Part shown: positions 17,259-26,843 of the stretch, one piece after another | How the letters are laid out: each line of letters starts with the position of its first letter | How positions within the stretch are numbered: position 1 is the stretch's first letter | DNA from: Schizochytrium sp. CCTCC M209059 | Taxonomy: Eukaryota > Sar > Bigyra > Thraustochytrida > Thraustochytriidae | Direction: 5' to 3' | Assembly: GCA_000818945.1 (NCBI GenBank) | Contig: KN805386.1 | Location: 4,399 to 42,144 of the forward strand | DNA length: 37,746 bases | The notes under the pieces: generated by a model | The model's input: the letters and a program-made list of their open reading frames with translations, nothing else | Told to the model about the DNA's origin: nothing | Databases searched by the model: none | Translations under genes and position numbers: made by a program

Positions 17259-17737
17259 GCTCCCGCACCGGAGCGGAAAAGGCCAAATGCCCAACCAAAC
17301 CAAACAGCCGGACGCTACGACTAGCATTATCCACACGGCGCCAACGTCGAGGGACGCGCGCCGTCCATCCCGCCCCGGCTCCCGGCCGCGCACCTAGGGG
17401 CGGCCTAGCGAGACCCTACGGCGCGCTCTTTTTGCGGCATTCCGCAAGCCGGAGCTAGCGACAACGACCACAAGGAGCGCAAGGCGACAGAGCGAACAAG
17501 CAGAGGGGGAAGAGAGAGAAGCGAACCAACAAAACATAAACCCTCGGCCTTGCCCGAGCCAGCCCAGCCCAGCCCAGCCTGAGCCCCTCCTGCTCCTCGG
17601 GTGCGCGTGCTCGCCTAACAAAGAGGCAGAGAGAGAGAGTGAGGCAAACGGGCAGCCAGGTTTACCGCCAGGCCATCTTTCTGCTGACGGACGGGGAGGC
17701 ACTCGCTTGAACTCTTGCTGCCCAGCCGCCAGCCACC

Positions 17738-19138
17738 ATGGTGAAGTTTGCTTTGCCAGAAACGCTCTTTGGCAAGGACGTGGACGAGCTCTTTGCGTAC
17801 AAGACAAAGCAAATGGTCGCCATCAAGGACCGAAGGCTGGGCCTGCTCAACTATGTCTTCCTCATCGCCACAATGATCTACGTGCTCCTCTACCAAATTC
17901 TCTACAACACGGGCTACCTCAATGTCATGGCCCCCTATGGAGAGCATCGCTTCTCGCTGCGCTCGCTCACCAACTCGATTGGCTGCGATCCCATCGATGA
18001 CTTGGGCTGCTACACTGTCTTTCCCGCCGTGCAAAACACGAGCTATTGCTCGCAAACCCCAGATGATACCTCCATCGGCTGCGCAGCCGACGAGTATCTC
18101 ACCAGCAAGGACGATACCTGCGTACGCAAGCGCAACTGCTCGCTCGCAGACGAGCTCGATGTCGGTGTCATCGAAGGCGGAGAGCTCCTACTTACCACGC
18201 GCATCTTCGAAGTGGCTCAAGTCAACAACTGCCCCGCTTCTTCGGACAACAGCGTCTCGTGCGACACCCTCTGGGAGAACCTCAACGAGACGTCAGACTC
18301 CTTCGTCGCCGGCGTGGAAGACTTCACGCTGCTCGTCGACCACGCTGTGCAGGCCAGCACAGACAGCTCAATTGCCGACGTCTCGCGCTCCATGAAGGGC
18401 GTTCTTTCCATCCCCAATAATGGCGCGCTCTGCAAAAAGCTTGCCAATGACGGTCGCGTCGTGCGAAATAGCAACGGAGACAATACCGAATCCGCCCCAT
18501 GCTTTGTCGACTCGAATCTTCCCGCGGCCGACAACTATGACGTCTTCGACATGGCTTCGTGGCTCGGGGCCGCGGATCTCGACATTGATCAGCCTTCGGG
18601 GTCCAAGCCCAACGAGTCCGTGCGGGCGCGGGGTCATATTGTCACGTTCACCATCGACTACACTAACATACACCCATGGTCGGGCGCTAGCGACGAAATC
18701 TCGTACGTCATCTCCGTCAAGTATCTTCCCGACTCCTCGTACAAGGTCACTACGAGCACCGATGTGGTCAGCATCAACTCCACCATCGCCAGGTCCCGCC
18801 GCATCCAGAAACGATACGGCATTAAAGTCATCGTCCAGCAGACGGGCCGTCTTGGCGCCTTTAGTTTCAATACCTTGCTTCTCCAGCTTGCTGCGGGTTC
18901 TGCGCTTTTTGGCGTTTCCGTGCTTCTCACCGACTTTCTTGCTCTCAACGTCATGCCCAACAAGGAGCAATACCGCGCTGCCAAGATCCAAGTCACCGAG
19001 GATTTTGGCGACCTTCGCAAGGAGCAAAAGCGCCAACGCCGTGCCGGCGAGCAAGATCTAACCGACCCCACCGCCGCCAAAAATGCTGCCGTACATGCCG
19101 ACGACGCCACGAGTATGCACGCCATCAACACTGCCTGA
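17738..19138 (+). CDS. P2X-type ATP-gated cation channel
   Basis: 466 residues; the ATG in GCCACCATGG is an ideal start. Topology is that of P2X receptors: short cytosolic N-terminus with Y-K-T-K and D-R-R-L-G-x-L-N, TM1 (about 36-58), a large ectodomain, TM2 (about 370-395) preceded by K358-R-Y-G-I and G-x-L-G-A-F, then a basic cytosolic tail. The ectodomain has ten cysteines, the number that forms five disulfides in animal P2X, and DFTLLV (195-200) matches the ENFTLLV signature. K358 corresponds to the ATP-contacting lysine before TM2. I see neither the N-F-R triplet nor the K-x-K pair that contact ATP in animal receptors, so ligand binding may differ. P2X subunits work as trimers; in protists they can sit in contractile-vacuole or plasma membranes. 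Confidence 0.9.
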   Translation: MVKFALPETLFGKDVDELFAYKTKQMVAIKDRRLGLLNYVFLIATMIYVLLYQILYNTGYLNVMAPYGEHRFSLRSLTNSIGCDPIDDLGCYTVFPAVQNTSYCSQTPDDTSIGCAADEYLTSKDDTCVRKRNCSLADELDVGVIEGGELLLTTRIFEVAQVNNCPASSDNSVSCDTLWENLNETSDSFVAGVEDFTLLVDHAVQASTDSSIADVSRSMKGVLSIPNNGALCKKLANDGRVVRNSNGDNTESAPCFVDSNLPAADNYDVFDMASWLGAADLDIDQPSGSKPNESVRARGHIVTFTIDYTNIHPWSGASDEISYVISVKYLPDSSYKVTTSTDVVSINSTIARSRRIQKRYGIKVIVQQTGRLGAFSFNTLLLQLAAGSALFGVSVLLTDFLALNVMPNKEQYRAAKIQVTEDFGDLRKEQKRQRRAGEQDLTDPTAAKNAAVHADDATSMHAINTA

Positions 19139-19448
19139 ACATCACATTGAATCTATACTGCTTTTACGAAATAAAACGAAATTACCGCCCGCTCAAAGCC
19201 TTGCTCCGATACGAATCGTTCTCGCTTTCGCGCTCCTCGTTTGTTCTTGGCCTTCGACGAGGGTCTGGCTTGACATAAAGAAAGAAGAAGAAGAAGCAGA
19301 AGAAGGCCAAATAAATAGACTGATTCGGACAGACAGACAAGCATCTATCGTCGCCGCTTCAGCCGCTTCAGGGCCCCTTTGTCTTCGCGACAAGCGGTCG
19401 CGGCGCCCACCTCGTCCGCGCCTGCAACCGCGGCGCACAGCGGCCGGC

Positions 19449-19496
<48 letters not shown>

Positions 19497-19592
19497 TCGC
19501 TCGCCATCGCCAGCCAGCCCGCTGCGCACAGCTGGAGCTGTGGCTGGCCACGAGACAGGAAAAAAAAAAAAGGCAGGGGAAACGACGAGACC
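19139..19592. promoter_or_regulatory. gap between P2X and BRR2 genes, with leader repeats
   Basis: 454 bp. AATAAA at 19170-19175, 32 bases after the P2X stop, is a plausible polyadenylation signal. A purine-rich AAGAAGAAG block (about 19279-19305), eleven CCAG units (19452-19495) and an A-run of about 12 (19560-19571) follow; the A-run ends about 20 bases before the BRR2 ATG. Confidence 0.5.
19452..19495. repeat. (CCAG)11 microsatellite
   Basis: Eleven perfect 4-bp units about 100 bp upstream of the BRR2 ATG. The same motif, as CTGG on the plus strand, occurs as shorter runs upstream of the helicase (about 4209) and lysine (about 7992) genes. Confidence 0.9.
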
Positions 19593-22500
19593 ATGGCGGA
19601 GGAACAGGCGCGCCAGCGCCTCTACGACTACAACGCCAATTCGAACCTCGTGCTCAAGAACCGCTCCTCGCGCAGATACCACGATGAGCCCTCCGGCGAG
19701 GCGCAGAGTCTGCGCAACAAGGTCTCCGTCGCGGACATGGGCGCAAGGGCACAGCCAACCCGCGCTGCCGACCTCGACGCCAAACTCGCCAAGAAGCGCG
19801 AGCGCGACGCGCGCAGCCAGGCGCAGCAAATCAACCACGAGGATGCTGCTCTCGTAAATGCCGCAGACGACACGCCACTCGGCGCCTACAGGCCCACCAC
19901 ACGCGAGACGCGTCTAGCCTTTGAAGAGCTTCTTGCAGCGTTGCAACGCCTTCTGGGCGACCACCCACGCGACATCCTTCACAGCGCAGCGGACGAGGTT
20001 CTGGCCATCATCAAAGATCCAGAGCTCACAGCGCCCCGCAAAGAGTCCGAGTGTAGGAAGCTTCTCGGCAATCGCCTCTCCAAGGCCGCCTTTACTGATG
20101 TTCTTCGGCTCTGTGAACGCATCGATGACTTTGAGACCGCCATGGCGACCGCAAACGACGACGCTCCAGCAAACGCAGCCCCATCTGGAGATATTGGCGT
20201 TGCTGTCGTCTTTGACGGAGACAGCTCGGACGAATCAGACGTTGAGCTTGCTGAGGTTGTCAGCAAGAGCAGCAGCAGCAGCAGCAGCAGCGCCGGCGAC
20301 AGCGACGGCAGCGGTAGTGACAGTGATGCCAACTCCGACCCTGGCGCCGACCCAGCCTCACGTCGCCGCAAACGCAAAACCATCAAACAAAAGGGCCCAG
20401 CAAATGGTGCCGATGCTACCGACCAAGACGCCCTCAACGTACACGAGATTGACGCCCACTGGGTCCAGCGCGAGCTGGCAACCTACTTTCCTGATGCCCG
20501 TGAGGCCCAAGAACTCGCAGACAAGGTACTCCAAGCCCTCGCCGAACCCAACGAACGCGCGTGCGAGAACCAACTCGTTCTCCTCCTCGAGTTCGATAAA
20601 TTTGCGCTCATCAGAAAACTTCTTGCCAATCGGAAAAAGATTCTATACTGCACAAAGCTCAAGCGCGCCGCTTCGGATCCCGAACGCGCCGCCATCGAGT
20701 GTGAAATGAACCAAGATCGCGAGCCTGGTGGCGGTCGCGATATTCTCGCAATGCTTGCCGACCCCACTGGTGGCGTTGGCTCTGCTGCGGGCCGCGGCGG
20801 GCCTCGCCGCGCAAATGCCATGCGGGTTCGCGACGCGGACCAAGAGGGAAACGCGCAAGGCAGTGATGAGGACGATGAGGACATGGAGGAGGAGGACGAC
20901 GACGCACCGAATGCTCGCGCGCCGCGCCGACTCGATCTCCAAGCGCTCGCCTTTGGTGCCGGCGACCATACCATGACAAACAAAGAGGTCCGTGTCAAGA
21001 GCGCGCGCTGGGTCAGGGAAGGCAAAGCCTTCAAGGAGGTCCACGTACCGCCACTTAAGCCAAAGCCCTTTCTCAAGGACGAAAAACTCTGCGCCATCCA
21101 AGACTTGCCCACTTTCACGCACGGCGCCTTTGCGCGCATGACCACACTGAACCGTGTACAGTCCCGCATCATGCCTGCTGCTCTTCATAAGGACTTCAAC
21201 TTGCTCGTCTGTGCCCCCACTGGGGCGGGCAAAACCAACGTTGCCATGCTCACGGTCTTGCACGAGATTGGAAAGTTCGTCGACCCCTCGAGCGGCCAAG
21301 TCGATACCACCCGCATGAAAAAAGAAATGAAAATCGTCTATGTGGCCCCAATGAAGGCCCTCGTTCAAGAGGTTGTGCAAAATTTTGGTCAGCGACTCGG
21401 GGCCAGTCACGGTCTTACCGTTCGCGAGTTGTCCGGCGACCAACAGCTTAGTCGCGCCGAAATTGCCCAGACGCAAATGATTGTCACAACGCCTGAAAAG
21501 TGGGACATTGTCACACGCAAGGCCGGCGAGCGCGCCTATACGCAGCTCGTCAAGCTTGTCATCATCGACGAAATCCATCTTCTCCATAATGAACGAGGCG
21601 CTGTGCTCGAAGCCATCATCGCCCGCGCCATTCGCCAGCAAGAGGTCACACAGCAACGGGTGCGTCTCGTCGGAATTTCCGCCACGCTTCCCAACTACAA
21701 AGACGTTGCAACTTTTCTCCGTGTGCCCTTTGACAAAGGTCTCTTCTTTTTTGACAACTCTTTTCGTCCAGTACCCCTCCAGCAACAATACATTGGCATT
21801 ACCGAAACCAAGCCATTTCGTCGCTTACAAAAAGCAAACGAGATTTGCTACGATAAGATCATCGCGGCGCTGGAAAATAATCCCAAGGACCAGGTTCTCG
21901 TCTTTGTACACAGCCGCAAAGATACAGCCGCCACAGCCCGCTATCTTCGGGACCTGGCCGAGGAGCGCGATCAACTTGGTATTTTCCTCAATGCCGAGGA
22001 CCGCGCCACGCGTGAGATTCTACGCACATCAGTCGAAGAGGAGGCTCACAACCCAGACCTCAAGGATGTTCTTCTTCATGGTCTCGCTGTGCACCACGCG
22101 GGCTTGCCCCGTGCCGACCGCACCCTCGTCGAGGATCTTTTCAAGCGAGGCTACATTAAGGCTCTCGTGTGCACGGCCACGCTCGCTTGGGGTGTCAACC
22201 TTCCTGCGCACACAGTCATCATCAAAGGTACACAAGTTTACAATCCAGAAAAGGGCCGCTGGACGGAACTTTCCCAGCTCGATATTCTGCAAATGCTCGG
22301 CCGCGCGGGTCGCCCGCAGTTTGAGACAGACACCGAGGGAGAGGGCATCATTATCACGTCCCACGCTGAGCTGCAGTTCTATCTATCTCTCCTCAACGAG
22401 CAGCTCCCCGTGGAATCGCAGCTTATTCGACGTCTCGCAGATGCTCTCAACGCAGAAATCGTCATGGGCGGTGTGCAAAGCATCGAAGACGGTGCACACT

Positions 22501-25500
22501 GGCTCGGTTACACCTATCTGTACGTGCGCATGCTTCAAAGTCCTGCGCAATATGGGATACCTGTTGACGAGGTCGACGAGGACCCAGGCCTTTTGCAACG
22601 CCGTCGAGATCTCGTTCACAGCGCCGCTCTCCTCCTGGACAAGAGTCAGCTTGTGCGCTATGATCGTCGCACCGGCGCGCTCCAGGGCACCCCGCTCGGT
22701 AGGATCGCATCGCACTACTATGTTTCCTTTGATTCGATGCAGACTTTCAACGAGCTCTTGCGACCGACCATGGGCGACATTGATCTCTTTCGCATGTTTT
22801 CGCTCTCCAAAGAGTTCTCGAACATTGTTGTACGTCAGGAAGAAAAAGTGGAGCTCGCGCAGCTTGCGGATCGCGCCCCCATCCCCATCAAAGAAGGCAT
22901 CGAGGAGGCCTCGGCAAAGGTAAATCTCCTGTTGCAGGCCTACATCTCGGGTATGCGTCTCGAAGGCTACGCCATGGCTTGCGATCTCGTCTTTATTCAG
23001 CAGAGCGCCAATCGTCTCGTGCGCGCCATGTTCGAGATTTGTCTCGTGCGCGGCTGGGCTGCTCTGGCGCAGCGATGCTTGGCCCTTGCCAACATGTGCG
23101 AGCACCGTATATGGCCCACGCAGTGCTTTCTCCGCCAGCTCGCTGACGTGCCCGTCGGCGCAGATGTGCTCAAACGGATTGAGCGCCGCGGTCTCTCGGT
23201 GGACCAACTCTGGGACCTCTCTCCGCAGGAACTTGCTGAACTTATCAGCGCTGGGCCCGCCGCGGGCGCATCATCGAGCGTCAAGCAGGGGCGCGACCTG
23301 CATCGCGTCATCCATTGCTTCCCCAAGATGAATCTCTCGGCCGTGGTCCAGCCCATTACGCGATCTACTCTCAGCATTGAGCTTACGCTGACGCCAGATT
23401 TTGACTTTGACGAAAACCTCTATGGAGAGGTCTTGCTCTTTTACGTCATTGTTGAGGATTGCGACGCAGAGACAATTCTTCACCACGAGGTTGCCCTGGT
23501 TGGTAAGCGCAACGCCGGCCAAGAACTCTCCACGTCCTTCATGGTCCCGCTCTCAGACCCGATGCCGCCTCAATACTTTTGCCGCGTCGTTTGTGAGCGT
23601 TTTCTCCACGCCTCGACGGTTCTTCCCATCTCGTTCCGAAAGCTTATTCTCCCAGAACGTTTCCCGCCCCCAACAGAGCTCCTTGATCTTCGCCCGCTTG
23701 CTGTCGAGACGGCTACGCAAGAAGCGACAGCGGCGCTTGGGGTCACAGATGCACAGTGGGTTCGCCAGGCGTACCATGAGGTCCTCGGCGCGCGCTTCAA
23801 GGTTCTCAATGCTGTCCAGACGCAAGCATTTGCCGATATCGCCGTCGGGGACGATGCTTTGCTCGTGGCCGCGCCTGCTGGCTCGGGAAAGACCGTCCTC
23901 GCGGAACTGTCCATCATTCGGGCCTTTGCAACGGCGCAAGACCGGGCCGCTGTCACCTGCGTGTACGTCGCCCCTCTCCGTGCAGTGTGCGACCGGCGTC
24001 ACGCAGAGTGGCAGACTCTCTTTGGCCGAGAGCTTGGTCTCGTTGTGGCGAGGCTTACGGGCGACACTACGGCCGATCTGCGGGCGCTCGCAGCGGCCAA
24101 TATCGTCATCGCCACGTCCGAAGACTGGGACAACCTTTCGCGCCGATGGAAACAACGCAAGGCGGTACGGAACGTCAGCCTTTTCATTGCCGACCAGCTC
24201 CACCTTGTCGGCTCTGCGCCGGGACCGGTGCTCGAGGTTGTGGTTTCACGCATGCGCTTCTTGGCCTCTGCTTCGCCTTCGCTTCGCATTGTTGGTTTTT
24301 CGGCGTCGCTTGCCAATGGCAAAGAGGTCGGGGCTTGGATTGGGGCCAAGAAAACCATCAACTTGCACCCGTCGCAGCGTCCGAATCCGGTCGAGGTCGA
24401 GTTGCGCAGCTTTGACGTCCATCATCCTGGTACCCGCCTTTTGGCCATGGCAAGACCTGTCTTTGACGCCGTTGTGGCCTACGGTCGGCATGGCGCAAAA
24501 GCCGCCCTCGTCATTGTGCCTTCAACGCGCCAGGCAAAGGTTACTGCCGTGGACCTTATTAGCTTTGGGGCCTCTGCCCTCGAGGACGAGAAGGCCGTCG
24601 CAAAGTTGCGCAAGGCGCGCCGCTGGGCTTCGCGCAAACACTTTTTCGTTGCGCAGGACGCAGAGCAAAAACTTGCGCCTCATCTCGAGGCCATCCGTGA
24701 TCCGGCACTGCGCAGCACCCTGCGAGAAGGCGTCGCATACATGCACGAGGGCATGGCCGATGCAGACCGGGCCATCGTCGAAGCCTGCTTCGCATCGGGC
24801 ACGGTGCGCACTCTCATCGCCACCAGTGACCTCTGCTGGGGGCTCCGGCATCGTGCCGACGTGGTTGTCGTGATGGACACGGCAAAGTACGATGGGGCCC
24901 AGGGACGCTACCTCGATTATCCCGTCGCAGATCTCATGCAAATGGTTGGCCGCGCCATCTCACCCAAGGACGTGGCCAAGTGTCTCGTCTTTTGCCACAG
25001 CAAGCGCAAGGCATACTACAAAAAGTTTCTGCACGACGCCTTGCCCGTAGAAAGCCACCTGGATCACGTACTCGCGGACCATATGTGCGCCGAGGTGGTG
25101 TCTCGAGTGATCAAGAACAAGCAAGAAGCTGTCGATTACCTGACGTGGACGCTGCTCTACCGGCGTCTGTCCAAGAATCCAACATACTACCAGCTCGTGG
25201 GCACCTCGCCCGAGATCCTTTCCGACTACCTGTCCGAGCTCACTGAGTCGACACTCAATGAGCTGGCTGGAAGCAAGTGCATCGAGATTGACAAGAATGA
25301 GATGGACGTGGCCCCGCTCAACCTTGGCATGGTCGCCTCGTACTATTACGTACAGTACATGACCATCGAGCTCTTCTCGGTGAATTTGCGCGCGCAGTCA
25401 AAGCTGCGCACGGTGTTGAATGTACTTGCCGCAGCGGCCGAGTTCGAGGACATCCCTGTTCGCGCTGGCGAAGACCAGCGTCTTGAGAGCTTGGCCAGGC

Positions 25501-26435
25501 ACCTTCCACTCCCGGCGCCTCGCGAGCCGTCAGAGCCCGCGCCAGACTACAGTCGGCCGCACGTCAAGACCCACATTCTGTTGCAGCTTCATTTTTCGCG
25601 CCGCGCGCTCACGGAAGACCAACGGGCCGATCTCAATCTCGTGCTAGACAAGGCAACGCGTCTGCTTTTTGCCATGGTCGACATTATTGCGAGCAATCGC
25701 TGGTTACGTCCAGCTCTGGCGGCAATGGAGCTTTCCCAAATGGTGGTGCAGGGCTGCTGGAACACGGACTCGCCCCTGCTTCAAATCCCGCACTTCGATG
25801 CGGACATTCTCGCGCGCTGCACGGCCGCTGGCGTCAAGCATGTTATGGACATTGCTGAACTGGAGGACGACAAGCGTGACTCGATTCTTCAGCTCCCAGC
25901 CAGCAAGTTGGAGGACGTGGCAGCCTTTTGCAATGCCTACCCCGACTTGGACATCAAGGTTGATGTGCAAGATGCGACCTCAATCCGGACAGGCGGCGCT
26001 GTGCGCCTCAAGGTCTCCATTGAACGTGTCGACGACGACGAGGAGGAGGAGGAGGAGGAGGAGGATGAAGATGCGAATGGTCAAGGCAACGAGGTCGCGC
26101 CTGTGTACGGCAAGGTCGTCGCGCCGCGCTATCCTCGCGTCAAAATGGAAAACTATTGGGCTGTGGTGGGCAATGCCGAGACCAATGAGCTCTTTGCCAT
26201 CAAGCGCGTCATGGTGGGCAAGTCTGTTGATCTCGAACTCTCCTTTGATGCACCGAGACAAACGGGCGCTCACCAGCTCAACGTTTACGTTATGTGTGAC
26301 TCCGTTATGGGCGTCAACGAGGTGCACAAAGTCTCGTTCGAAGTTAGAGAAGGTGGAGCGGACTCGGACTCTGATTCAGATTCGGAGTCGGGCTCCTCAT
26401 CCTCGGGGTCGAGTTCAGGCTCGGACTCGGAGTAA
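19593..26435 (+). CDS. BRR2: Brr2/SNRNP200-like U5 snRNP helicase
   Basis: 2280 residues from ATG 19593 (ACCATGG). It is a Ski2-like tandem helicase that unwinds U4/U6 snRNA during spliceosome activation. The N-terminus (from R-L-Y-D-Y-x-A-N-S-N-L-V-L) matches the Brr2 plug region and is followed by a Ser/acidic linker. Cassette 1 is intact: APTGAGKTN (K547), APMKALVQE, DEIH (659-662), SATLPNY, QMLGRAGRP. It is followed by winged-helix and Sec63 units. Cassette 2 keeps APAGSGKTV (K1433) and APLRAV but has DQLH at 1534-1537, SASL for motif III, and QMVGRAISP for motif VI, as expected of the inactive regulatory cassette of Brr2. A second Sec63 unit, carrying an inserted acidic run, and an acidic Ser tail end the protein. 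Its presence implies a working spliceosome despite the lack of introns here. Confidence 0.95.
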   Translation: MAEEQARQRLYDYNANSNLVLKNRSSRRYHDEPSGEAQSLRNKVSVADMGARAQPTRAADLDAKLAKKRERDARSQAQQINHEDAALVNAADDTPLGAYRPTTRETRLAFEELLAALQRLLGDHPRDILHSAADEVLAIIKDPELTAPRKESECRKLLGNRLSKAAFTDVLRLCERIDDFETAMATANDDAPANAAPSGDIGVAVVFDGDSSDESDVELAEVVSKSSSSSSSSAGDSDGSGSDSDANSDPGADPASRRRKRKTIKQKGPANGADATDQDALNVHEIDAHWVQRELATYFPDAREAQELADKVLQALAEPNERACENQLVLLLEFDKFALIRKLLANRKKILYCTKLKRAASDPERAAIECEMNQDREPGGGRDILAMLADPTGGVGSAAGRGGPRRANAMRVRDADQEGNAQGSDEDDEDMEEEDDDAPNARAPRRLDLQALAFGAGDHTMTNKEVRVKSARWVREGKAFKEVHVPPLKPKPFLKDEKLCAIQDLPTFTHGAFARMTTLNRVQSRIMPAALHKDFNLLVCAPTGAGKTNVAMLTVLHEIGKFVDPSSGQVDTTRMKKEMKIVYVAPMKALVQEVVQNFGQRLGASHGLTVRELSGDQQLSRAEIAQTQMIVTTPEKWDIVTRKAGERAYTQLVKLVIIDEIHLLHNERGAVLEAIIARAIRQQEVTQQRVRLVGISATLPNYKDVATFLRVPFDKGLFFFDNSFRPVPLQQQYIGITETKPFRRLQKANEICYDKIIAALENNPKDQVLVFVHSRKDTAATARYLRDLAEERDQLGIFLNAEDRATREILRTSVEEEAHNPDLKDVLLHGLAVHHAGLPRADRTLVEDLFKRGYIKALVCTATLAWGVNLPAHTVIIKGTQVYNPEKGRWTELSQLDILQMLGRAGRPQFETDTEGEGIIITSHAELQFYLSLLNEQLPVESQLIRRLADALNAEIVMGGVQSIEDGAHWLGYTYLYVRMLQSPAQYGIPVDEVDEDPGLLQRRRDLVHSAALLLDKSQLVRYDRRTGALQGTPLGRIASHYYVSFDSMQTFNELLRPTMGDIDLFRMFSLSKEFSNIVVRQEEKVELAQLADRAPIPIKEGIEEASAKVNLLLQAYISGMRLEGYAMACDLVFIQQSANRLVRAMFEICLVRGWAALAQRCLALANMCEHRIWPTQCFLRQLADVPVGADVLKRIERRGLSVDQLWDLSPQELAELISAGPAAGASSSVKQGRDLHRVIHCFPKMNLSAVVQPITRSTLSIELTLTPDFDFDENLYGEVLLFYVIVEDCDAETILHHEVALVGKRNAGQELSTSFMVPLSDPMPPQYFCRVVCERFLHASTVLPISFRKLILPERFPPPTELLDLRPLAVETATQEATAALGVTDAQWVRQAYHEVLGARFKVLNAVQTQAFADIAVGDDALLVAAPAGSGKTVLAELSIIRAFATAQDRAAVTCVYVAPLRAVCDRRHAEWQTLFGRELGLVVARLTGDTTADLRALAAANIVIATSEDWDNLSRRWKQRKAVRNVSLFIADQLHLVGSAPGPVLEVVVSRMRFLASASPSLRIVGFSASLANGKEVGAWIGAKKTINLHPSQRPNPVEVELRSFDVHHPGTRLLAMARPVFDAVVAYGRHGAKAALVIVPSTRQAKVTAVDLISFGASALEDEKAVAKLRKARRWASRKHFFVAQDAEQKLAPHLEAIRDPALRSTLREGVAYMHEGMADADRAIVEACFASGTVRTLIATSDLCWGLRHRADVVVVMDTAKYDGAQGRYLDYPVADLMQMVGRAISPKDVAKCLVFCHSKRKAYYKKFLHDALPVESHLDHVLADHMCAEVVSRVIKNKQEAVDYLTWTLLYRRLSKNPTYYQLVGTSPEILSDYLSELTESTLNELAGSKCIEIDKNEMDVAPLNLGMVASYYYVQYMTIELFSVNLRAQSKLRTVLNVLAAAAEFEDIPVRAGEDQRLESLARHLPLPAPREPSEPAPDYSRPHVKTHILLQLHFSRRALTEDQRADLNLVLDKATRLLFAMVDIIASNRWLRPALAAMELSQMVVQGCWNTDSPLLQIPHFDADILARCTAAGVKHVMDIAELEDDKRDSILQLPASKLEDVAAFCNAYPDLDIKVDVQDATSIRTGGAVRLKVSIERVDDDEEEEEEEEDEDANGQGNEVAPVYGKVVAPRYPRVKMENYWAVVGNAETNELFAIKRVMVGKSVDLELSFDAPRQTGAHQLNVYVMCDSVMGVNEVHKVSFEVREGGADSDSDSDSESGSSSSGSSSGSDSE

Positions 26436-26843
26436 GACGCCCTTATACAGGCGTGTGTACGTGTAGAGGGGAGAACGAGCGGACTTTATTTTCTTTGGAG
26501 CAAATGGAATGGGAAACCTGCTCTTTGTTGTCTTCTAGTCTTTTTGTTGAAGTCGTAAAAAGATCGTGAGTGTTCGAGAATAATGTGATGTGCGTTTCCT
26601 TTACTCTTTTTTCTTTCTTTTTTTTTTGGTGCAGCTGCATGGATGCTTGGAAACGAAAGACACATGACTTTTTACACTACACTTCATAGGAATTTCTTGC
26701 ACAAGAAAAACAACAAAAAAAAACAGGGACGATGCTTGGTAAAAGAAAGACACATGATTAATGTTTTCAGTGACGTGGGTTGCTTTTCGTCTTTTCTTTT
26801 TCTTCTTCTTTTTTTATGATTACCCAGCCGCCTTGGAGGTGGG
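26436..26843. other. convergent 3' flank between BRR2 and the HECT ligase gene
   Basis: 408 AT-rich bases between two converging stop codons, with several T- and A-runs (about 26587-26628, 26706-26727, 26796-26815) and a repeated GAAAGACACATGA (about 26655 and 26745). No gene was seen. Confidence 0.5.

Larger units (their letters stand above)
16637..17737. promoter_or_regulatory. upstream region and long leader of the P2X gene
   Basis: 1.1 kb with no gene. It contains a GA microsatellite (16692-16721), a C13 run (17006-17018) in a pyrimidine-rich block, TCC/CCT runs (about 17071-17098), and a good TATA box candidate, TATAAAA, at 17252-17258 followed by GC-rich DNA. The P2X ATG lies about 480 bp after that TATA box, so the mRNA leader would be about 450 nt unless an intron is removed. 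Confidence 0.5.

Noticed and set aside
20643..21788. 381-codon minus-strand frame inside BRR2
   Set aside because: Antisense shadow; BRR2 motifs I to III lie on the other strand here.
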